From the NCBI RefSeq assembly GCF_008364795.1, contig NZ_VTTM01000004.1, positions 36,770 to 100,769 on the forward strand: DNA of 64,000 bases, given 5' to 3'. Shown here piece by piece: positions 17,580-26,800 of the stretch. Made by a program: the position numbers and the translations under genes. The notes below the pieces were generated by a model that was not told where the DNA came from, made no database searches, and was given only the letters and a program-made list of their open reading frames with translations. This stretch comes from Azospirillum oryzae. Lineage in GTDB: Bacteria > Pseudomonadota > Alphaproteobacteria > Azospirillales > Azospirillaceae. Numbering within the stretch: position 1 is the first letter of the stretch; every line of letters begins with the position of its first letter.

Positions 17580-19118
17580 TTACGCCGGGCGGATCGCCTG
17601 CGCGAAGGTGAAGAGCATGGCCGGATCGACCGCCTTCTTCACCTGGGCCAGCCTGGCGAGGTTCTCGCCGTAATAGGCGCGCTGCCAGTCGGCCAGCGAC
17701 GGATCGGGGAAGTTCTGGAAGGCGCCCTGCGCCTTGGTGCGGCGGTTGACGTCGTCGTAGAAGCGCTGCTGCCATTCCAGCGCCTGCTCGATCAGCAGCA
17801 CCGAGTCCGTCGGCCGCCACCAGTTGGCCTCCACCGAGAACAGCCAGTCATAGCCGCGGTGGACATAGGCGGTCTCGGTCGGGCCGACGCGGTTGATGGC
17901 GCCGCCGACCTGGAAGAACTTGAAGGCCACCGGCATCGAGGTGGCGGGCATCTTCGCCGCCCAGTCGAACATCGCGGCAATCGCCTCGTCGCCGATGTCC
18001 GCCGCCTTCATGTAGCTGGATTTTTCCTGGTAGTAGTACGGGAAGGTCGTCTCCACCAGGAAGTCCTGCGCCGTCCAGTAGGGCACATTCTCCTTCACCT
18101 GCGACTGGTCCTTGTCGATCAGCTCCCAGGTGGACTTGAAGATCTCCTTCAGCGTCTTATTGGATTTGTGCAACTGGCCGAGGATCGACAGCTTGAGCGG
18201 CACGTCGGCGCAGCGTTCCTGCCAGCTGGGGATGGTGACGTTGATCTTGCTGCCGAACTCGTCGGGGGCGGCCGCCAGTTCGGTCAGCAGGAGCTTCAGG
18301 ACCTTCGGCAGATCCTTGGTCCACACCAGATTGAACACCGTCACCGGCTCCGCCGGGCGGGTCTCCAGGGTGAAGGAGGTGTTGATGCCGAAATTGCCGC
18401 CGGCACCACCACGGCAGGCCCAATAGAGGGCTGACTCGGTGGCGGCATCGGCCTTCACATGGCTGCCGTCCGCCGTCACCAGTTCGGTCGCCCGCAGCAG
18501 GTCGGACGCCATGCCGAACTTGCGCATGTTGAAGCCGATGCCGCCGCCCAGCAGGAAGCCGGCGGCGCCGACCGAATCGCAGCGCCCGTGGGTGATGGTG
18601 CGGCCCAGCCGCTCCATCTGCTTGTAAACGTAGGAGTTCAGCGTGCCGCCCAGCACCCTGACCAGCCCGTCGGAGCCCGCCACCGGCTCCGCTCCCGCCA
18701 TCAGCGTCATGTCGATCAGCAGGCCGGGCGTGGTGGAGAAGCCGGCGTAATTGTGGCCGCCGGAGCGCACGGCGAAGGGCATCGCCAGTTCCTTCACCCA
18801 CTTGATGCAGGCCTGGACATCCTCGGGAGTGCCGCAACGGGCGATGCCGGCCGGCAGGGTGGCGCCATAGCGCAGGTTGTTGGGGCGGCAGATATCGGCG
18901 AAGAAGGGATCCTCCGGCCGCAACACCGCCCCGCCCTTCACCGCCTTCGCCAGATCCGTCCAGGCCGACGGCGGCGGGCAATAGGTGCCGCTCGTCTCTG
19001 CCGCGAAGGCGGCGCCCGGCATCAGCCGGACCGCCGCGGCGGCACCCGCGAAGCGGCCGGCCCCGACAAGGAAATTGCGGCGGGAAGCTTGCAGTCCGAG
19101 CGCCATGAGCCTGTCCAT
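17580..19118 (-). CDS. Tat-exported FAD-linked oxidase (BBE/berberine-bridge type)
   Basis: 512-aa flavoprotein with a twin-arginine signal (S-R-R-N-F-L-V-G-A-G, residues 12-21, then A/G-rich core to about 40), so it is predicted to be periplasmic and exported folded. The PCMH FAD-binding domain has R-S-G-G-H-N-Y-A-G with His122 and G-R-C-D-S-V-G with Cys180, the two residues that give bicovalent FAD in BBE-type oxidases. The C-terminus has the BBE motif Y-Y-G-E-N-L-A-R-L. It likely oxidises a sugar or alcohol with oxygen as acceptor; the substrate is unknown. It converges with pflA. A second ATG four codons in is possible. Confidence 0.92.
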   Translation of the reverse strand: MDRLMALGLQASRRNFLVGAGRFAGAAAAVRLMPGAAFAAETSGTYCPPPSAWTDLAKAVKGGAVLRPEDPFFADICRPNNLRYGATLPAGIARCGTPEDVQACIKWVKELAMPFAVRSGGHNYAGFSTTPGLLIDMTLMAGAEPVAGSDGLVRVLGGTLNSYVYKQMERLGRTITHGRCDSVGAAGFLLGGGIGFNMRKFGMASDLLRATELVTADGSHVKADAATESALYWACRGGAGGNFGINTSFTLETRPAEPVTVFNLVWTKDLPKVLKLLLTELAAAPDEFGSKINVTIPSWQERCADVPLKLSILGQLHKSNKTLKEIFKSTWELIDKDQSQVKENVPYWTAQDFLVETTFPYYYQEKSSYMKAADIGDEAIAAMFDWAAKMPATSMPVAFKFFQVGGAINRVGPTETAYVHRGYDWLFSVEANWWRPTDSVLLIEQALEWQQRFYDDVNRRTKAQGAFQNFPDPSLADWQRAYYGENLARLAQVKKAVDPAMLFTFAQAIRPA

Positions 19119-19194
19119 CCTGCTATGAAAGTTGTGTTTTCATAAACTTACTATCCTATTGATAACAATTTCCGTCAACCGCGCCCGCCCTAGA

Positions 19195-19237
19195 GTGCGA
19201 TCGGTTCAGACGGAATCGTCTGAAGCGTGAATCGCAC
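19195..19237. repeat. Imperfect palindrome upstream of the BBE oxidase
   Basis: Outer arms GTGCGAT and ATCGCAC and inner arms TTCAGACG and CGTCTGAA with a GAAT loop; the middle is mispaired. It is immediately followed by a second, perfect palindrome (19252-19295). Looks like a dispersed intergenic repeat. Confidence 0.65.
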
Positions 19238-19251
19238 GTCAAATCAAAAGG

Positions 19252-19295
19252 CTAGAGTCTGTCCGATGCTTCAATAAGCATCGGACAGACTCTAG
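19252..19295. repeat. Perfect 20-bp inverted repeat with 4-base loop
   Basis: CTAGAGTCTG... and its exact reverse complement ...CAGACTCTAG pair over 20 bp around a CAAT loop. No T-run follows on either strand, so it is not an obvious intrinsic terminator. It sits between the 5' end of the oxidase and the 3' end of the serine hydrolase, both on -. Confidence 0.85.
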
Positions 19296-19339
19296 GTTTC
19301 CGGTCCGCTCCGTCATTCGCCATGGGTCATGCGGCCGGC

Positions 19340-20458
19340 TCAGGGGCCGAACACCTCTTCGGCCACCGCATCCAGCAGGGCGTCGTCGCTCTGCTGGTTG
19401 CCGTTGGTCAGGAAGATCAGCGCGGTGCGGCGGCCGGGGTAATAGCGGACATCGGCTTCGAACCCATCGTAACGCCCGTCGTGGCCGGCGCCGCGTCCCC
19501 AGCGGTCCTTCCACAGCGCGACGCCAAGCCCCTGCCCTTCCTCGTTCTCCGACGGGGTCAGCATGCGCCGGACGGTCGCCGCCCCCAGCAGCCGGCTGTC
19601 ACGGAACAGGGCGAAGACGAAACGCTCCAGATCACCGGCGGTGGTGACCAGCGGTCCGTCGCCGGTGGTCGCCGCCCAGGACCGACGGCTGACGTCGCCC
19701 TCCTCGGTATAGCCATGGGCAAGGCTGCGGTCGCGCGGATCGGCTCCGACGCTGGTCGAACCCATCCCGGCCCGCTCCAGCACGCGGTTCCGCAGAACCT
19801 GCGCGAAGGGAACGCCGTCGCGCCGCGATGCGATGTGGCCGAGCAGGACGTAGTTGCTGTTGGAATATTCGTAATGCCCGCCGACCGGCCCGGTCGCTTT
19901 CTCCCCCGCTGCATAGGCGAGCAAGGCGCCGTTGCGCGGCAGCTTTTCCGGCTTGGCAGCCTCATCCTCCTGATAAGCATCGGTGATGTAATCGGGAATG
20001 CCCGAGCTGTGGTCGAGCAGATGGACCAGACGCGCCCGGCCGGCGTTGGCGACCCTGTCCAGCGGCAGGTCGGAAGCCAGATCCCGCACCGGCTGGTCGA
20101 GTGCGAGCAGCCCCTCTTCCACCTGTTGCAGCACGGCGGCGGCGGTCGCCATCTTGCCGACGGAGGCGACGTAGAAGCGGGTGTCTTCCGTCACCGGCCG
20201 CCCTCCCTTGCGGTCGGCGATCCCGGACACCACCACCCGCCGCCCGTCTGGACCCGACACCAGCAGGATGCCGCCATCCAGCTCCTCGTCGGCGAGGAAG
20301 CGGTCGAGCAGCCGTTGCAGGCGATCGGGCTTGGCGGCGCCAGCTTCGGACAGCGGAAGCGCAAGGGCCAGCAGGAGCGTCAGACCCGACATGAGCCGGG
20401 GCAGACGCCCGTTGCGGTTCGGAAAGCGGCCGGAATCGTCCCATCCTTGCGTCTGCAT
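19340..20458 (-). CDS. Serine hydrolase, beta-lactamase class C / DD-peptidase fold
   Basis: Exported 372-aa serine hydrolase. A hydrophobic signal core lies at 25-41. The active-site motifs of the penicillin-recognising fold follow: Ser99-V-G-Lys102 (SxxK), Tyr198-S-Asn200 (YxN) and a C-terminal H-D-G in place of K-T-G or H-T-G. Such proteins act as esterases, D-amino peptidases or peptidoglycan-modifying enzymes more often than as true beta-lactamases, and the substrate here is unknown. The first ATG gives a 22-residue basic leader; Met23 (20392) would give a more ordinary signal peptide. It is separated from the LacI gene by 103 bases. Confidence 0.9.
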   Translation of the reverse strand: MQTQGWDDSGRFPNRNGRLPRLMSGLTLLLALALPLSEAGAAKPDRLQRLLDRFLADEELDGGILLVSGPDGRRVVVSGIADRKGGRPVTEDTRFYVASVGKMATAAAVLQQVEEGLLALDQPVRDLASDLPLDRVANAGRARLVHLLDHSSGIPDYITDAYQEDEAAKPEKLPRNGALLAYAAGEKATGPVGGHYEYSNSNYVLLGHIASRRDGVPFAQVLRNRVLERAGMGSTSVGADPRDRSLAHGYTEEGDVSRRSWAATTGDGPLVTTAGDLERFVFALFRDSRLLGAATVRRMLTPSENEEGQGLGVALWKDRWGRGAGHDGRYDGFEADVRYYPGRRTALIFLTNGNQQSDDALLDAVAEEVFGP

Positions 20459-20561
20459 TCACCCTGCCCCCGTCCAATGAGCGGCTCGGCGGAGCTACGC
20501 CGAAAGCCATAACCGGAATCGAGGGTATGCCTTGCAATCGGAAAACGGCAAGGAGCGGAAC

Positions 20562-21626
20562 CTACCGCTTCGCGACCGGACGGGTGCTGCCGCGGATCAC
20601 AAGTTCGCAGTCCAGGTTGTGGTGCTTCTGCGTCACGCGGACACCGTCCAAGGCGGCCAGGATCTGGGTGGCGCTGAGGCGGCCGATCTCGCGCTGGGGT
20701 GGGCGGACGGTGGTCAGCGGCGGCGGGCAGGAGTTGCTGAAGGGAAGATCGCCGAAGCCCACCACCGCCAGATCGTCGGGCACGCGCAGGTCGCGGCGGG
20801 TCACCTCGAACAGCACGCCCAGCGCCAGCGCGTCGTTGGAGCAGACCACGCCGTCGATGTCGGGATGGCGCGTCAGGATCTCGTCGATCAGCCAGCGACC
20901 AACCTCCGTCGTCGCGGCGTCGGGGACGGTGAAGTCGATGGGGTCGTGCAGGCCGCGGCGCATCACCTCCGCCTCATAGCCGTCGGTGCGGCTGCGCACG
21001 CGCAGATCCTGGCTGGCGGCGGCGCCGATATAGGCGACCTTGCGGCTGCCCTGATCGTAGAGGTGACTGGTCTGCATGCGGCCGACCTCGAAGTGCGAGA
21101 AGCCGACGCTGATGCCGACCGCCTCGCCGGGATGGCCGGGCATGTCCCACATCTCCACCACCGGCACGCCGCAGGAGGCCAGCATGGAGCGCGTCCGTTC
21201 GGTGTGGTGGAAGCCGGTCACCACCATCGCCGCCGGCGACCAGGCGAGGAAGGCGCGGATCAGGCTTTCCTCCTCCTCCGGGCTGAACTCGCTGACGCCA
21301 AGCAGGGTCTGGTAATGCGCCGCCTGGAACATGCCCTGGAGCGTGTTGTAGGTCTCGGCGAAGAAGGAGTTCAGGATCGACGGCAGGATGACGCCGACGG
21401 TGCGGCTGCGCGCGGCGGCGAGGCTGCCGGCGACCAGATTGGGCACATAGCCCATTTCGTCGATCACCCGCGCGATGCGTTCCGCGAGGTGGCGCGACAC
21501 CGATTCCGGCCGGCGGAGAAAGAGCGAGACGGTGCTGGGCGACACGTCGGCGGCGGTGGCCACGTCGGTCATCGTCACCCGCTGGGTGCCGCGGCGCGTC
21601 CGCTTCCTGGTTTCGGTCACCTGCAT
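20562..21626 (-). CDS. LacI-family transcriptional regulator
   Basis: 354-aa LacI/GalR regulator: an N-terminal helix-turn-helix (M-T-D-V-A-T-A-A-D-V-S-P-S-T-V-S-L-F-L, about residues 19-37), hinge, then a periplasmic-binding-like sensor (V-G-V-I-L-P-S-I at 76-83, D-G-V-V-C-S-N-D-A-L-A and V-V-G-F-G-D). The recognition helix S-T-V-S-L-F-L is unusual for the family, where R or H normally follows V-S. It is the last gene of the uxaB transcription unit, so hexuronate genes are its probable targets. It is a candidate, not proven, reader of the TAATATATTA operators at uxaB, nifJ and exuT. Confidence 0.92.
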   Translation of the reverse strand: MQVTETRKRTRRGTQRVTMTDVATAADVSPSTVSLFLRRPESVSRHLAERIARVIDEMGYVPNLVAGSLAAARSRTVGVILPSILNSFFAETYNTLQGMFQAAHYQTLLGVSEFSPEEEESLIRAFLAWSPAAMVVTGFHHTERTRSMLASCGVPVVEMWDMPGHPGEAVGISVGFSHFEVGRMQTSHLYDQGSRKVAYIGAAASQDLRVRSRTDGYEAEVMRRGLHDPIDFTVPDAATTEVGRWLIDEILTRHPDIDGVVCSNDALALGVLFEVTRRDLRVPDDLAVVGFGDLPFSNSCPPPLTTVRPPQREIGRLSATQILAALDGVRVTQKHHNLDCELVIRGSTRPVAKR

Positions 21627-21659
21627 CGTCGGTCTTCCTCACGCATCAGGGGGCGGCCG

Positions 21660-21965
21660 TCAATGCCGCGTCGGCGGATCGGCGAGCGCAAGGACGGCCA
21701 GGGCCTCGATCGCGTCGTGAACGAGTTGATAGGCGGCCTCGATCCGGCAGAGCGCACGGTCGCATTCGTCGTCATCGTCGCACGTCTCCTGCCGGACGGC
21801 CCGGAACAGGGTCAGCGCTTCGCGGCCGATGATCCTATGGCAAGCCTGCAGTCCGCAATCCTCTTGCAGCGCGAGCGGGATATGCAGCAGGCGATGGCGC
21901 AGCACCGCCGCATCGAGTTCCAGTTCGGCGATCCGCCGGGTCAGAAGGGGTGTCATCGATGTCAT
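21660..21965 (-). CDS. Small acidic hypothetical protein
   Basis: 101-aa protein of unknown function between uxaB and the LacI gene on the same strand, 33 bases before the latter. It is predicted helical. The middle holds a Cys/Asp cluster (E-T-C-D-D-D-D-E-C-D-R-A-L-C) that could bind metal. No signal peptide or membrane segment. No clear ribosome site precedes the first ATG; Met4 (21956) is possible. Codon use and position inside the unit support a real gene, but the evidence is modest. Confidence 0.55.
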   Translation of the reverse strand: MTSMTPLLTRRIAELELDAAVLRHRLLHIPLALQEDCGLQACHRIIGREALTLFRAVRQETCDDDDECDRALCRIEAAYQLVHDAIEALAVLALADPPTRH

Positions 21966-21970
21966 GCCCA

Positions 21971-22000
21971 GCGGGGCGCATCCGATCGGACACGCCCCGC
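21971..22000. other. Cruciform-forming palindrome downstream of uxaB
   Basis: GCGGGGCG and CGCCCCGC surround the self-complementary TCCGATCGGA, giving a near-continuous 30-base palindrome between the uxaB stop and the next gene. No T-run follows on the - strand. It may reduce read-through or protect the uxaB mRNA 3' end. Confidence 0.45.
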
Positions 22001-22021
22001 CTCCTTGTCACGGCAGCCGGA

Positions 22022-23527
22022 TCAGCCGGCAACCAACTCCGCCATGGCGGCCTTCATGCCCTTTGCCTCGATGGCGGCGAGGCTGTCGGCCACGCGCGCG
22101 GCAAGGCCGGGGATGGCGGTCAGGTCCTCCTTCCACAGGCGGGCGTCGGACAGGACGGCGGCGACCAGGGCCTTGACGTCACCGGCGCTGGCGGCCCAGG
22201 CGGCGCTCATGGCGGCGATCACCTCGGCATTGTCGCTGATCGGGTAGGACCCGGCCACTCGCTCGCCGGTATAGGCGCCGTCGGCCTGCCGGCCGCGGTA
22301 GAAGCGCAGCAGGGCCGCCAGCGAGAAGGACAGGCCGGCGGGGGCCGAGCCGTTGCGGACGACCGCATCCTTCAGGCTGGGCAGGACGCGCACCTGCCAC
22401 TTCGACACCGAGTTCAGCGTGATCGAGATCAGCTCGTGCCGGATATAGGGATTGCCGAAGCGCTCCATGATGGTTCGGGCGTAGTCCTGTCGCTCCGCCT
22501 CCGGCAGCGGGACGTAGGGGACGATCTCCTCGAACATCACCTTGTTCAGATAGGCCGACACGGCGGGGTCGTCCATCATCGACTTGACGGTGTCGAGACC
22601 GGCGCAATAGGCGGCCAGCGCGCTGGCGGTGTGGGCGCCGTTCAGGATGCGGACCTTGCGGGTGCGGTAGGGCTGAAGGTCGTCGGTCCACACCACGTTG
22701 AGCCCGGCCTTGTGCAGCGGCAGCTCCTCGGCCAGATGGGCCGGACCCTCGATCACCCAGACATGGAAGGGTTCGGCGGCGACGGCCAGCTTGTCCTCGT
22801 AGCCCCATTTGGCGGAGAGGGCCGCGGCCTCGTCCTTCGGATAGCCGGGGACGATGCGGTCGACCAGCGTGTTCAGGAAATGGTTGTGGGTCTCGATCCA
22901 GTCGGCAAAGCCGGCCTCCAGCCCCCAGCGCTTGGCGTGGGCCAGGACGATGCGCTTCAGGTTGGTGCCGTTGGCCTCGATCAGTTCGCAGGGCAGGAAG
23001 ACCAGACCGCTGTCGGCACTGCCGCCCAGCGCCGTGTAGCGGGCATGCAGCAGGGCCGCGACCTTGGCCGGGAAGCTGTCCGGGCAGGTGCCGGGGGCAT
23101 AGGCCTCCTCGCGGTCGGCGATGCCGGCCTCGGTGGTATTGGAGACGAAGAAACGCAGAGCCGGGGACGAGGCCAGCTCGACCATGCGCGCCCAGTCGGC
23201 GTAGGGGTTCAGTGCCTCGGACACGCAGGAGACGACGCGGCGGGACTCGACCTCGCGCCCATTCTCGATGCCGCGCAACAGCACGGTATAAAGGTTGTCC
23301 TGCGCCTTCAGCAGGTGGGCGATGCCCTGGTCGAGCGGCTGGGCGATGGCGACGCCGGCTTTGGTCAGCCCTTGGCCGTTGGCGACATCGACCATCCAAT
23401 CGACGAAACCGCGCAGGAAATTGCCGTCGCCGACCTGGACGATGGTCACGGGCAGCGTCGGAGCGCCATCGGTGTGGGCGACGTCGAACGCGCCGCCGGC
23501 AAGCTGGTCACGGGTCAGGGAACGCAT
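22022..23527 (-). CDS. uxaB: Tagaturonate reductase (altronate oxidoreductase)
   Basis: Cytoplasmic NAD-dependent reductase of D-tagaturonate to D-altronate in galacturonate catabolism; member of the mannitol dehydrogenase superfamily. The 501-aa protein follows E. coli UxaB closely: I-V-Q-V-G-D-G-N-F-L-R-G-F-V-D-W at 29-44, F-V-S-N-T-T-E-A-G-I, F-L-P-C-E-L-I-E-A-N-G, L-V-D-R-I-V-P-G-Y-P, K-V-R-I-L-N-G-A-H-T-A and a C-terminal D-L-T-A-I-P-G-L. UxaB is favoured over fructuronate reductase UxuB by the S-N-T-T-E-A-G and E-L-I-E-A-N-G forms. uxaC and uxaA are not in the window. An AT-rich operator overlaps its promoter. Confidence 0.92.
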   Translation of the reverse strand: MRSLTRDQLAGGAFDVAHTDGAPTLPVTIVQVGDGNFLRGFVDWMVDVANGQGLTKAGVAIAQPLDQGIAHLLKAQDNLYTVLLRGIENGREVESRRVVSCVSEALNPYADWARMVELASSPALRFFVSNTTEAGIADREEAYAPGTCPDSFPAKVAALLHARYTALGGSADSGLVFLPCELIEANGTNLKRIVLAHAKRWGLEAGFADWIETHNHFLNTLVDRIVPGYPKDEAAALSAKWGYEDKLAVAAEPFHVWVIEGPAHLAEELPLHKAGLNVVWTDDLQPYRTRKVRILNGAHTASALAAYCAGLDTVKSMMDDPAVSAYLNKVMFEEIVPYVPLPEAERQDYARTIMERFGNPYIRHELISITLNSVSKWQVRVLPSLKDAVVRNGSAPAGLSFSLAALLRFYRGRQADGAYTGERVAGSYPISDNAEVIAAMSAAWAASAGDVKALVAAVLSDARLWKEDLTAIPGLAARVADSLAAIEAKGMKAAMAELVAG

Positions 23528-23597
23528 GACTGGGCATCCTTACAGGAGCTGAAAATCCGGGCCCGGTGCGTTGACGGCAGGCGCGGGCGATGGGATA

Positions 23598-23627
23598 AAT
23601 ATACTAATATATTAATGGGTGAGGCAA
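23598..23627 (-). promoter_or_regulatory. uxaB promoter with overlapping TAATATATTA operator (site A)
   Basis: On the - strand TTGCCT (23627-23622) and TATATT (23603-23598) are 18 bases apart, a good sigma-70 pair. The spacer contains the perfect palindrome TAATATATTA (23605-23614). A repressor here would block polymerase. The uxaB start is 78 bases from the palindrome. Confidence 0.65.
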
Positions 23628-23677
23628 GGGGAAAAGGGTGCGGCATTGTGGTGCGGGTGCTGGAGTTTCGCGGAGTC

Positions 23678-23847
23678 AGACCCCCACCTATCCTCCCCCG
23701 CTGGGCGGGGGAGGGACTGCCGCATCTTTTCCGAACAAGCACTTGTCCCCTCCCCCGCCCAGCTCTCGCACAAAGCTTCGCTTTGTGCTGACGCGGCAGG
23801 CGGACCGTAGGTCCGCTGAGAGCGGGGGAGGGTTAGGGTGGGGGTCT
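23678..23847. repeat. MITE/REP-like 170-bp element with 27-bp terminal inverted repeats
   Basis: Outer arms start AGACCCCCACC-TA-TCCTCCCCCGCT and end with the matching AGCGGGGGAGGG-TTAGGGTGGGGGTCT, 25 of 27 paired. Inside are two further hairpins, ACAAAGC-TTC-GCTTTGT and GCGGACC-GTA-GGTCCGC. It carries no ORF and lies 10 bases beyond the nifJ stop, so it may also terminate nifJ. Confidence 0.75.
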
Positions 23848-23857
23848 AACACCTCCC

Positions 23858-26800
23858 CTACTCCTTGAACCCCGCCATATGCTCGAACAGGTGGCGCTTG
23901 CGGCGGATCTCCGCCTCGGCCTCATCGAGAAGCGCGTGGTAGCGCTCGGGGTTGGCGCGTTCCACCGCGCTGAAGCGGGACTCGCCGGCCATGAAGGCGG
24001 CGAGGCCGGCGGAGGGGGCGCCGCTGTCCAGTTGCAGGGCGGTCTTGCCGTCGGCCAGCCGGCGCGGGTCGCGGCGGTAGAGCGACCAATGGCCGCTCTC
24101 CACCGCCAGCTTCTGGTGCTCCAGCCCATGCGACAGCTCGAAGCCGTGGGCGACGCAATGGCTGTAGGCCAGGACCAGCGACGGGCCGTGGTAGGATTCG
24201 GCCTCCATCAGGGCGTTCAGCGTGTGGCTGTCACGGGCGCCGAAGGCGGTGCGGGCGACATAGACATGGTCGTAGGCCATCGCCATCAGCCCCAGATCCT
24301 TCTTGGCCGCCGACCGGCCGGCGGTGGCGAACTTGGCCGAGGCGCCGATCGGGGTGGCCTTCGACTGCTGGCCGCCGGTGTTGGAATAGACCTCCGTGTC
24401 CATCACCAGGATGTTCACGTCACGGCCCGAGGCCAGCGCGTGGTCCAGCCCGCCATAGCCGATGTCGTAGGCCCAGCCGTCGCCGCCGACGATCCAAACG
24501 CATTTGCGAACCAGATAGTCGGCCAGTTGCTCCAGCCGGCGGGCCAGCGGGTCCTTGCATGGCGCGAGCTGCGCAATCAGCATGGCAACGCGGGTCCGCT
24601 GGGCGGCGATGCCGGCGGAGTCGGTCTGGTCGGCCTCCAGCAATGCGGTCACCAGACCGGGCTCCAGTCGGGCCGACAGCAGCGCCAGCGTGTCGCGCGC
24701 CTGTTCGGCCATGCCGTCGATGGCGACGCGCAGGCCAAGGCCGAACTCCGCATTGTCCTCGAACAGCGAGTTGGCCCAGGCCGGACCATGGCCGCTGGCG
24801 TCGGTGGTGTAGGGCGTGGTCGGCAGATTGCCGCCATAGATCGACGAGCAGCCGGTGGCGTTCGCCATCACCATGCGGTCGCCGAACAGCTGGGTCAGCA
24901 TCTTGATGTATGGCGTCTCGCCGCAGCCGGCGCAGGCGCCGGAGAACTCGAACAAGGGTTCGAGAAGCTGGCTGTGCTTGACGGTAACCGGCACCGACTC
25001 GCGCGGGATGGCGGGCAGGCCGCGGAAGAAGTCGAAGGCCTCCTGCTGGCCGGCCAACGCCTGGATCGGGCGCATCTCCAGGGCCTTGCGGCCGGAGCCA
25101 TCTTTCTCTTCCGCCGGACAGACGGCGACGCACAGCGTGCAGCCGGTGCAGTCGGCGGGCGAGGACTGCAAGCGATAACGCCCGCCGGGGAATTCGCGCC
25201 CCTTGTAGGGGATGGTCTCGAAGCCGGCGGGTGCGTCGGTCAGCGCCGACTCCGGCACCACGGTGGCGCGGATGGCGGCATGCGGGCAGACCAGCACACA
25301 CTTGTTGCACTCGATGCAGAGATCGGCGTTCCAGCCCGGCGCCTCCGCCGCGATGTTGCGGCGCTCATATTTGGACGTGCCGGTCGGCCATGTGCCGTCC
25401 ACCGGGAAGGCGGACACCGGCAGTCGGTCGCCATGGCCGGCGATCATCATCGCAGTGACGCGCTTGACGAAATCGGGGGCGGTCTCCGGCACCGGGGCCG
25501 GGCGGTCGTGGTCGGCGGTGACATGGTCGGGCACCGGGACCGGGCGCAGATGGGTCAGCGCCTGATCGACGGCGGCGACGTTGCGCGCCACCACCTCCTC
25601 GCCGCGGCGGGCGTAGGTCTTGGCGATGGCCGCCTTGATCTCGGCGATGGCGTCCTCGACGGGCATCACGCCGGACAGCTTGAAGAAGCAGGTCTGCATG
25701 ATGGTGTTGACGCGACGGCCCAGCCCGACCTCCCGCGCCACCGCGCCGGCGTCGATGGCGTGCAATGACAGCCTGCGCTCGATGCAGAGGCGCTGCACCT
25801 CGGCCGGCAGGCAGTCCCATACCTGTTGCGGCGTGCCGGGGGCGTTCAGCAGGATCGTGGCGCCGGGCGCGGCCATCTCCACCACCTCCACCCGCTCCAT
25901 CAGCGGCAGATGGTGGCAGGCGACGAACTCGGCCCGGCCGATCAGATAGGGGGCGCGGATCGGGTCCTTGGAAAAGCGCAGATGCGAGACGGTGGTCGAG
26001 CCGGACTTGCGGCTGTCATAGACGAAATAGGCTTGGGCGTGGCCGCCGTTGCGGGACTGGATGATCTTGAGCGAGTTCTTGTTGGCGCCCACCGTGCCGT
26101 CGGCGCCGAGGCCGAAGAAGACGGCGCGGGACACGCCCGGCTCCTTCATGCCCCAAGCCGGGTCCCAGGGGATCGAGTGGTGGGTGACGTCGTCGGTGAT
26201 GCCGATGGTGAAGCGGCGCTTCGGCCGGTCGCGGCCCAACTCGTCGAACACCGCCTTCGCCATGGCGGGGGTGAATTCCTTGGACGACAGACCGTAGCGG
26301 CCGGCGATTACCACGGGGTCGATGGCGGACGGGCCGGCATTCGATTGGGTGGCGCGGGCCTCGGCCAATGCGGCGACCACGTCGAGATAGAGCGGATCGG
26401 CGACCGCCCCCGGCTCCTTGGTGCGGTCGAGCACGGCGATGCGGCGCACCGTCGGCGGCAGGGCAGAGACGAAATCCGCAATCGCGAAGGGATGGAACAG
26501 GCGGACGGTCAGGCAACCGACACGCTCGCCCTCCCCCACCAGCCGGTCGACCGCGCCGTTGCAGGTCTCGGCCCCCGATCCCATGACGACGACCACCCGT
26601 TCCGCCTGCGGATGGCCGTGATAGTCGAACAGGCGATAGGCGCGGCCGGTACGGGCGGCGAGCCGGTCCATCATCTCCTGCACGATGGCCGGACAGGCCT
26701 CGTACCAGGGATTGGCGGCCTCGCGGGCCTGGAAGAAGACGTCGGGATTCTGCGCCGTGCCGCGGACGACGGGATGGTCGGGCGTCAGGCCGCGGCGGCG

